The notes beneath the pieces are model-generated. The model was not told where the DNA came from. It did no database searches and was given only the letters and a program-made list of their open reading frames with translations. A program made the position numbers and the translations under genes. Below, one piece after another: positions 54,629 to 64,000 of a stretch of 64,000 bases of DNA. Origin of the DNA: Trigonopsis variabilis (Eukaryota; Ascomycota; Trigonopsidomycetes; Trigonopsidales; Trigonopsidaceae). Numbering within the stretch: the first letter of the stretch is position 1; every line of letters starts with the position of its first letter. The stretch lies in assembly GCA_003707065.3 (NCBI GenBank), contig PPXM03000004.1, positions 744,001-808,000 of the forward strand. The letters run 5' to 3'.

Positions 54629-57600
54629 ATGGCGTCCAACACCGTGCACTCGGTGATTGAGTCCTTTGCAGCTCGATTATCCGACCCTCACCTTGGTAAG
54701 TAGTCCATCAGCAAATGGTTAATCCTAGATGCACGATCGAAACTGGCTGTTATTACCGAGATTCGGGATTCTTTGGAATCGTTTCAATCTCCTCCGGAAG
54801 TGTACTCATCATTTTTGTCGACTATTATCCCATTATTCATATCCATCCTTGAATCAGGACAGCCGTCCTTTCTGGTATTTTCATATGAGCATGTGAGTAC
54901 AACGCGTCTTGAATAATATCACCTAACAATAGCGTTTACGACATGCAATTCTGGACCTCATTCATCGTCTGCCGATGACAGATGCTCTTAAACCGTACGC
55001 CCTTAAGCTGAATCAGCTCATTATGAGTCTTCTCGAGACCGAGAATGAAGAAAATGGTGTTCTCTGTATGAAGATCATAATTCCCCTTCATCGAATGTAT
55101 AAAGGCCTGCTAGCTGATTCTGTCCAGTCTTTCTTTGATCTGGTTCTGGCGATGTACCGAAATATGCCCCAAGTGGTCAAAGAGACCTTTGAATCTAATA
55201 CGAATACAAATGTTGCGACCGTGAGTATCTTGACTTTTAATAAATCTGACTTTTCAAGCCGGACACGACATTTCTCTCGCCTAAAGCGTTATCCCCCTCG
55301 GGCTCTGAAATGCCAGACGGGCACAATCGACTCTTACCAAAGAGTATGGCTTCGTTTCGGGTACTCACCGAATGCCCTATCATAATAGTTCTACTAATGT
55401 CTACTCACAAAAACCTAGTACAAATTAACCTCCCCAGGTTTGTTCCTCATATTGTCGAGATGCTCCAATTGCAAGTCCCAGCACAGGCTGAAGCTCATGA
55501 AGCTGCAGAGGCCCAGGGCACGATTTTCACGTCGATCAGTCCTGCTATCCACAATCGACATGCTTTTGGAGAATTCATTACCGCTCAAGTCAAGACCATG
55601 TCCTTTTTAGCCTATGTTCTCCGCAGTTTCTCTCAGACACTCCGGGAATACTATAATATCATCCCCGACTTGGTTGTTCGGCTACTGGAAGATTGTCCTC
55701 AGGAACTATCAGCGTCAAGAAAGGAACTCTTGGTGGCGACTAGGCATATCCTTTCCACGGATTTTCGGACCCATTTCATTTCGAAAGTCGAGATTCTCCT
55801 CGATGAGCGTGTACTCGTCGGTGATGGTCTCACGGTCCGAGAAACGCTTCGGCCTCTGGCTTACAGTATGGTTGCTGATCTTATTCATCAAGTACGCGCG
55901 GAACTAAACACAAGTCAGCTTCTAAAAACTGTGATTGTCTATTGTAGGAATATGGGCGATTCCTCACTGGCTCCCAGCTTCCAGGTAATGAGCGCCAAGT
56001 TGTTGATGAACTTGGTCGAAAGGATTATGAAACTTTCTGATCGGCAAGACGCTAGACAGCTCATGATTTTGATTCTCAATTCTTTTGCCGATAAATTTGA
56101 AGAGATGAATCGACTGTTTCCCAATGCGCTCATTCATCTCCCCGAGGACATGAAAGATAAAGATCATGAAAATGATAATGGAGACAAGCTTCCTTCTTCA
56201 AGTGGGGAAATTGAGGCCAAGTGTCAAGTGGAATTGGCCACTCAATCTTCCAATGCTGAATTTCTTGATTATTTCGACCTCCAAGCTTCTGCTCCTATCT
56301 CTCTGCATCCCTCTCATGCGTCTGATGGTCTTAAAGATGGCCGATACTTATTCAAGACTCTTGTCAATTTCTTAAAAACCATAATGTTTGGTTTAAAGAG
56401 CTCGAATCCTATGCCTCCTTTCTCCGATATTAATGTTCAACAATGGAATGAAAGTGCTCGAAGTTTCAGATACGAAGAGGTCCAGATCTTTGGAAAACTT
56501 CTTCGGGAAGGTATGACCGCGTTTCAATATTATTCTCCTAGCCTAGTCAAGACGGCTGATCTCAAGTTGTCTCCAGAGAACTCTGAGTCACCTAATGGAA
56601 ATCATTCTACTGAAGCAACCAAGGAAGAGAAAGAATTAATGGAAACTTTTGCGACCGTTTTTGTTTATATTGACTTGGCATCGTTCAGCGAGATCGTTGA
56701 ACCCCACATGCCCTTCATTTTCGAGTGCTTGAAGAAAAATCCGTCGACCTTCCACATCTTGCAATTCTTTCTGGCTAGCGAAGCCTCTTCGAGTTGTTTT
56801 GTTGGAATCTTGTTGTCTTTCACTATGAAAAATTTCGAAATCTTGGGTGAGGAAGATCAAGTGGCCTCATCAGTTCTCACGCGCCTTTTCAAACTCATAT
56901 TTATGGCTGTGAATCTATTTTCGTCAGCAAATGAGAGTATCCTGTTGCCATACCTTAAGGATCTTATTTTGAAATGTTTAAAATGTGCTACTAGCGCGAA
57001 GGAACCTATGAATTACTATCATTTACTTAGGACCTTGTTTCGCAGTATTGGAGGGGGCAGGTTTGAATCTCTCTATAAAGAGGTGTTACCATTGCTTCAG
57101 ATCCTTTTAGATTCTTTAAATAGGCTTATCATCTTAGCTCAGAAGGAGCAAGAGCGTGATCTTTTTGTGGAACTATGCCTTACTGTCCCTGTGAGATTAT
57201 CAGTCCTAGTTCCTCACTTGAGCAGCCTTATGAGGCCTCTGGCAATCGCTCTAAATGGCGGTCATGAGCTTGTCAGCCAAGGACTTCGAACTTTGGAGCT
57301 CTGTGTTGATAACCTGACCTCTGAATACTTCGATCCGATTATTGAGCCAGTTATAGGTGATGTGATGGAGGCCCTTTGGACTCACTTGAAGCCTCTACCC
57401 TACCCGCATCAACTTAGTCACACAACATTGAGGATTCTAGGAAAACTTGGTGGGCGGAATAGGCGGTTCATTTTACCTCCTAAAGATCTTCAAAACAAGG
57501 GATATTCTGATCCAGAACCAAGCGTTCTCTTCGATATCGAAGGCTTAACCGGCAAGACACCAATGAGCTTAATTCCAACTCTCAAACTTGCCCTTGGGAT

Positions 57601-60600
57601 CATCCAGGATTTCCGAACTGAGCCCAAATACAGAGTTCACTGCTTAAAGTACATTATCTCGTGCTCAAAGCTGTTTATCGATGTGACCGAAATTCCTGAA
57701 TGGTATGGCAAGACCGTGAGATATTGTGCCTTGACCTACTTGAAGCAAGAATTCCCTACAGAGGGAGGGATCCCCGTCTCTGAGCATAAGCAAACCTTTG
57801 CAAAATATTTTGCGCAGGAAGACCTTTTGGAGAATCTGTTCGTTGGTATCTTGATGGGAGGCAGTTTGGAAGACCATGCAGATGAAGTTAGAGACTTCAT
57901 GCGAAACATGTGTGAACATTTCATTCTCTTAGAAGTCTCCCGAGCCTGCTTAAGTCGAAAGATTGTCGAGCGGGCTTTTGAACTGAAAGACGGAGAAGGA
58001 CCGTTAAATTTACAGATAATTACTCTATTAAATGCCATTGCAACCGGTCTTTCAAGTTCCAACTCAACTGTCCGAGAGATTTCTCTAGAATGTATAGGCC
58101 ATCTCCACAAGGCAACTCTAACGGTATTTGGAAACAGTCCTGATGTCTACAAGTTTTCCATCTATCGTTATCTGTCAACTATATTCTGCCACCAGTGCTA
58201 TGAACAAGAATGGTACAGAAAGAACGCTGGCTGTCTGGGCTTGAGCTATATGCTCCACGAGATCGGACTACCCAAAGCATGGTTTATCAATCGTCAGCTT
58301 GAATATACAAAGACTTTGCTGTTTGTGTTAAAAGATATTCCATCGGAGGTGTCAACAAACGTGCGCGAAAATACTCGAAAACTTTTGGAATATGTGCTCA
58401 CACGATGCAATGAGAATATCACTCCTGAAGAAATGGAATCGAGATCTTTCGAAATGCTTATGGGAGTATTGATCTATGAATTATTCAACGCGAATGCTTT
58501 TGTCAGAGAAACAGCGCGGTCATCTCTTGAACTCCTATCCAATCTCACTGGAAAAAAAATAAGTGAGCTCCTCTCCCCCGTCAAGAACACTTTATTGGGT
58601 CCTATCTTCGGTAAGCCATTGAGGGCTCTTCCGTTCCCTTTGCAAATTGGTCATCTTGATGCCATCATCTTCTGCCTTGGTCTTGAGGACACGTTCTTGG
58701 AGTTCAACGAAGAGATGGTCAGACTATTGATGGAAGCTTTAGCTTTAGCTGACGCGGACGATGAATCGTTGGCGAGCGCTCACCGAGCCTCGGAGTACTG
58801 CACTGGTGAACAACTTCTTCAACTACGGATTGTTTGTGTTAAATTGTTATCGTTCGCCATGTCTAACCCTGAATTTCTTCAGTCGCAGCAAAACCCTCGT
58901 GCTCGGATTATCGCGGTGTTCTTCAAGACACTGTATTCCAAATCGCCTCAAGTCATTGAAGCAGCAAACGAAGGACTAAAGACCGTGCTGTCTCAGAATA
59001 TAAAACTGCCCAAGGATCTTCTTCAAACTGGACTTCGTCCAATTTTGATGAATCTATCTGATCATAAGCGTTTGACAATCCCTGGTTTGGAGGGCTTGGC
59101 TCGTCTCCTCAAGCTGCTGACGAATTATTTCAAAGTTGAAATCGGAAAGAAGCTGATGGATCATCTCAAGTCTTGGGCCTCACCTATGGTATTGTATCAA
59201 TCTTCTAATAAGCTTCTGTCGTCTGAGAACCCCATTCAAATCATTGCTGCTATTTTGAATGTCTTTCATCTCTTGCCTGCGAGTGCTGATATGTTCCTGG
59301 ATGAATTGATCCGAACAGTGTTACAATTAGAAAAGCTCCTTCGAAGACATACTTCTAGTCCCTTCCGCGTTCCTCTGGGCCTATTTACCAATCGCTATGC
59401 GGCGAAAAGCTGGTCTACTTTTGCCCAAAAGATGGACGATCGCCAATATGGCCTCTTGTTGGTCGGCCTAGCTGATCTTGAAGAATGTCCCGATCTAAGG
59501 ACAGCCATTATAGATAATATTCATGAGCTGGATCCTTTAATATTCAAACATGTTAAGGATGAAAATACAGTATACTGTGTTGAAAATACGGTTCTATTAA
59601 TCAAAGTCCTGATCAAATGGGACAAACAAGCATTGGAGAAATTATTGCCCTTGGTTCAAAGGCTTTTACCTCTTCTTCAGGAATTGCGGACGGTGTTAGA
59701 TTCTTCTAGATTGAATTCTCCTGTCTTCTTAGCTTATGAGCAAACATGCGAAGAATATCAATCTGTTTACTTCCAGTAAGTCGCAGCCTTTGAAAAAAAT
59801 TTAGCTAACATTTTAGTATTTTGGAAACTTCCGATAGCTGGGAACCGCTCTATCAACTGATTCAAGTGACGTCCACTAAAGCCTTTGATGTCTCCAATAA
59901 GATCTTGGACTGGATTTATGATAAAATCCTCTGCTCCACTGATTACGAGCATTTACTAAAAGTTCTTGTATACTTCCTCCAAACTGTTACCGAAAGGGAT
60001 AATCTTCTTGCATCTAAAGTGTTTATAATGAGGCAGATTGTCAACCCTATCCTCTATCAGGAAGCTCATCGGAAAGGAAATATCAATGGACTATTACCCA
60101 AAGGAGAAGTAGCTTCCTGGTTTGACCTTGTGCACAACCAGATTTGGAAACCGTCAAGTCTCGATATTCGGGACGATGGTAGCGCATCTGTCGACCTCTT
60201 CCGGTTAGAATTACTTCAGATGACTGCTGCATTGATCAAATATAGTGCTCAACGGATCTCTGATGTCCGTAAAGACATCATCAAATTCAGCTGGAACTAT
60301 TTCAAGCTGGAGGATATAATGAGCAAACAAGCTGTCTATGTGGTTATATCCTATTTCATTGCAGCTTATGATACTCCATCGAAGATCGTGACCCAGATTT
60401 ATGTTGGATTACTCAAAGCTTATCAAACTGAAGCCAGATGTGAGGTGCGTCTGGCGTTGGACCTGTTGGCGCCAGCGTTGCCTAAACGGATCCCGTCACA
60501 GTTATGGGCGAAGTGGCCAAGGAGAATTCTTAGTGAGGAAGCCCAGACAACTCAAATTGTGATAAATATCTATCAATTTATCATTCGCAATGCTGATATT

Positions 60601-63600
60601 TTCTTCGATTCCAGGGAACACTATACCCAGCTTATAGTCTCGAGCCTCCCTCGATTAGGGTTTAGCTCCAATGCCACGGCTGACAATCAGCAGCTGACTA
60701 TCGATTTGATTGAAATGCTGTTGACCTGGGATAAACAGGCCTTGAAGAAGGAGGACGAGTCTAGTACCGAGGCATCTGAGGAATCCACTGGAGACTCTTC
60801 GAAAAAGCGAAAAGCGGCCGCCATGGAAGAATCTTCAGATAGCTCCGTAGAAAAGAGGTCAGGATTATCGGCTCAACTTCGGGAATCGATCATTACTAAT
60901 CTTGTGCGGTTTATCTGCGTGAGCAATATGCGAGCAAGCCAGAGTCCTTTAATCAAACGTGCGGTTGACCTCTTGTATGACTATTTGGATCCTGTTTTCC
61001 CTGAGATCAACGTCAAGTTGAGCTTCTTTGAACGGGCTTTAATCACGTTGGATATAACGGAGAATACGCGAACTAGCGTGATTAATTCGCTGACTGTTGT
61101 TAATGCCATCGTTAGTCGAAAGCAAGCCAGCTGGATTTTGGAAAATCTAGAGACGCTCGAGCAGTTATTATCCAAAAGTATTCGTTCTGATGTGCTAGAG
61201 ATCCAGACCTTGGTACAAGAAATTCTCGGTACCATTTGCGATAATCTGAATATTATCAAGAGTAGAGAAGATGAATCCAGTGATGAGCGGATAAAGACCT
61301 TTTACGGCAATCTTGTCGCGATCATTCAGGAGAATTTTAACGTTTCTCAGTCTGCCACGAGCTGCGTTCTCCTAAGTCATACTTTGGTGAATCATAACGC
61401 TCCAGTTGTTGACCCTTTGCTGCCATCTTTACTCAAATTGTTTGCGAAGCTCGGGAAGGATTACGTTGTGATCTTAGCACAGAGCTCTCATGGAAACCAT
61501 AACCCAGTTTCTTCAACAGGAGAGACAGTAGTTCTACCTACAGAAAGTGACATCAAGCTCTTGGTGAAACAATTGAGTTATCTGATTGACGTTTTCAATG
61601 CAAGAATTGCAGTTTTATCGGATCAAAGGAGGCTGTTCCTGAGTGTTTTGGCACAATTGGCTGAACGTGCTATGGATATTCCCCTTTGTCACAAGATGCT
61701 AGATGTCGTTAGGAAGTGGATTCTAGATAAAAGTTACCTGTTTCCTACTATGAAGGAGAAGACGGCGGTATTGACAAAGATGATGATGTTTGAAAGCAAA
61801 GGCGACCCTAAGCTGACTCGAGCATATTACGACTTGATTATTGACATCTATAAGGATTCATCCCTACAACGATCTGAGTTGACGATCCGGATGGAGCATT
61901 CTTTCATGGTCGGTACTCGTGTCGACATTCTGGACATCCGCCGTGAGCTGATGTCGTTATTGGACGCGAGCCTGGAACGATCCGTGCAAAAGCGATTCAT
62001 GTATATTATTCGTGACCAGAATTGGGAAGGTCTATCTGATTACTTCTGGCTTAACCAAGCCTTACAGCTACTCTACGGATCTGTTAATAAATCTGCTCTA
62101 ATACAATTGAACGGCGATACTTTCAAGACGGCTCCTTTTTCACTTTGTGAGATAATCTTTCCTGATGCTGATTTAGATGAAGTTATTGTTGATGACGAGC
62201 TAGAGCAGTTACTTGAACGTCGAGCTAATTTTCTAAGTGATCTAGCTATAGTCAAAGCACAAGATCTATTCGAGCCCCTAATCGAACTGCAGTACTTTGA
62301 CAATGCAATTGTTCATCAAGCTTGGTTGGCGTTTTTCCCTGTCGCTTGCAACGCTATTGCAAAACGGGACCGCCAAGAACTATTCCGGGCCTTCATCTCT
62401 CTCCTATCTAAGGAATATCACATTCGTCAATGTGATAAAAAATACAACGTTGTCCATAGCATCATCGAAGCTCTTGGCGAATGTCCTGGTGTTATCCAGT
62501 TACCTCCTCACCTGATTAAATATTGCGGAAAGGCTTTCAACGCCCGTCATGATGCTGTCCACTTATTGGAGTATGCCAACGAAGAGCAGCCAAGCGACAG
62601 TAAAGCCGTTCGAGACGCCACTCAGGATGCTCTGTTGGAGATATACGCTTCAATTCAGGAGGATGATATGTTTTATGGTCTCTGGAGGCGCCGATGTCAA
62701 TATCTAGAAACAAATACTGCCATTTCCTATGAGCAGCGGGGGTCGTGGGATCGAGCACAGCAGACATATGAAAATGCTCAAATTAAAGCCAGAAGTGGCG
62801 TTTTGCCTTACGGTGAGGCGGAATATAATCTTTGGGAGGATCATTGGATTCTTTGTGCTCAAAAGCTGCAGCAGTGGGATGTATTGACAGAGCTGGCCAA
62901 ACACGAAGGCTTTACAGATTTGCTGCTCGAGTGTGCTTGGCGAATGGCTGACTGGACGGCAGATCGCGAGCCTTTGGAACAATCAATTCGGAGTGTTATG
63001 GACGTGCCAACGCCGCGACGGCAGATTTTCGAAGCATTTATGTGCTTACAAAAGTATTCTCAAAAGCAGGAGTCACTGAACGATCTCTCCAAGTGCTGCG
63101 ATGAGGGGATCCAAATGTCGTTGAGAAAATGGAGTATGCTGCCGGAAAAGTTTAGTGGGGCACATGTGCCATTGCTACATAACTTCCAGCAGTATGTAGA
63201 GTTGATGGAAGCCAGTGAGATTTATAACAGTTTGGGAACGACTAATACTCAAAACTTGGGAGATAAATCGCAAGAAATCAAAAGTGTTCTTCAGGCGTGG
63301 CGAGAGCGCTTACCGAATATCTGGGATGATATAAATATCTGGGGAGACTTAGTGGCTTGGCGTCAGCACGTGTTTGCCGTGATTAATAAGGTCTACCTAC
63401 CTCTGGTCAACGGAATCCAAAACAGCGGTAATAATTCAAGTGCCAACAGCTACGTTTATCGTGGATTCCATGAGATTGCGTGGATTATTAATCGATTCGC
63501 CCACGTTGCTCGAAAACACTCGATGTTGGACGTTTGCATCAACCAGCTCACTAAGATTTACACTCTCCCAAATATTGAGATTCAGGAAGCGTTCTTGAAA

Positions 63601-64000
63601 CTGCGAGAGCAGGCAAAGTGTCATTACAACAACCCTAACGAGCTCAACACTGGCTTGGAAGTCATCAGCAACACCAATCTTGTGTTTTTCAGTCCTCAAC
63701 AGAAGGCGGAGTTTTTTGCGTTGAAGGGAATGTTCTTGGCCAAATTGAACATGCCCGATGAAGCCAATCAAGCTTTTGCAACTGCTGTGCAGGTCGACTT
63801 GAACCTGCCCAAAGCTTGGGCGGAATGGGGAAGGTTCAATGATAATCAATTCAAGGAAAACTCGAATGATATTAATCTTGCCGCACGAGCCATTAGCTGT
63901 TATCTGCAGGCGTCTGGCTTATACAAGAATGGGAAAACTCGGGTGCTGCTGGGAAGAATCTTGTGGCTGTTAAGTCTGGATGATTCTACGCGCAAACTTG
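54629..64000 (+). CDS. TRA1: SAGA/NuA4 subunit Tra1 (partial at right edge)
   Basis: Tra1 is the giant pseudokinase that recruits SAGA and NuA4 to activators. Five exons (54629-54695, 54729-54892, 54933-55220, 55259-59775, 59817 to the edge) with introns of 33, 40, 38 and 41 nt give 3,073 codons. The protein is about 3,700 residues in yeasts, so the pseudokinase end lies outside. The chain is mostly helical HEAT repeats. A basic cluster (SSKKRKAAAME, near residue 2,000) within an acidic Ser-rich loop looks like a nuclear localisation signal. The end of the window (FFALKGMFLAKLNMPDEANQ) is in the TPR-like FAT region. The first three introns fall within the first 630 bases. Family identity rests on overall similarity such as FVPHIVEMLQLQ, ILGKLGGRNRRF and KWPRRILSEEAQ. 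Confidence 0.93.

Overview
The window is nuclear DNA of a fungus, most likely an ascomycete yeast or yeast-like fungus outside the Saccharomyces group. The evidence is a set of fungal families (a Zn2Cys6 regulator, a KRE2-type mannosyltransferase, MIC12 and a DUF4048 protein), dense protein-coding genes, and many very short introns. Genes that Saccharomyces cerevisiae lacks are also present: a queuine tRNA-ribosyltransferase subunit and a GCP5-like gamma-tubulin complex protein. Taphrinomycotina or an early-branching lineage such as Lipomycetaceae would fit, but the sequence alone does not decide. No rRNA, tRNA, CRISPR array, virus-like element or intact transposon was recognised.

Layout. 1-13 kb: a vacuolar-type membrane protein (DUF3712/Tag1-like, cut by the left edge), mitochondrial ornithine carbamoyltransferase with Gcn4-type sites, a 65-residue putative mitochondrial membrane protein, MICOS subunit MIC12, a DDB1/CPSF-A family protein and splicing factor SF3a60. 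12.2-14 kb: an intergenic region packed with inverted repeats. 14-24 kb: a WD40 protein, dynamin VPS1, GCK kinase KIC1/Nak1 and a GT15 mannosyltransferase. 24-32 kb: GCP5-like protein, a METTL13/EEF1AKMT4-like methyltransferase, exopolyphosphatase PPX1, TIM22 and a DUF4048 protein. 32-43 kb: VPS54, a fatty-acid elongase, a putative mitochondrial protein, MED10, QTRT2, NDK1 and MCM5. 43-46 kb: a Zn2Cys6 transcription factor. 46-51.2 kb: the largest gene-poor stretch. 51-52.3 kb: a D-2-hydroxyacid dehydrogenase. 54.6-64 kb: TRA1, which runs off the right edge.

Most genes are housekeeping and are not arranged as a pathway. There are themes: mitochondrial biogenesis (OTC, MIC12, TIM22 and two unknown small proteins), membrane traffic (VPS1, VPS54, a Golgi mannosyltransferase), cytoskeleton and polarity (GCP5, KIC1) and transcription (TRA1, MED10, Zn2Cys6). 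NDK1 and MCM5 share a 186-bp divergent promoter with MBF-like motifs, which suggests joint S-phase expression.

I rebuilt 32 introns by frame and family conservation. Thirty are 32-56 nt and two are over 200 nt (NDK1 and the Zn2Cys6 gene). Branch-like CTAAC/CTGAC/CTAAT motifs sit only a few bases before the acceptor AG. Several coding ends are visible only after splicing, for example the TIM22 C terminus, the OTC middle and the first exons of VPS1, PPX1 and NDK1. All exon borders are inferences from sequence, not from transcripts.
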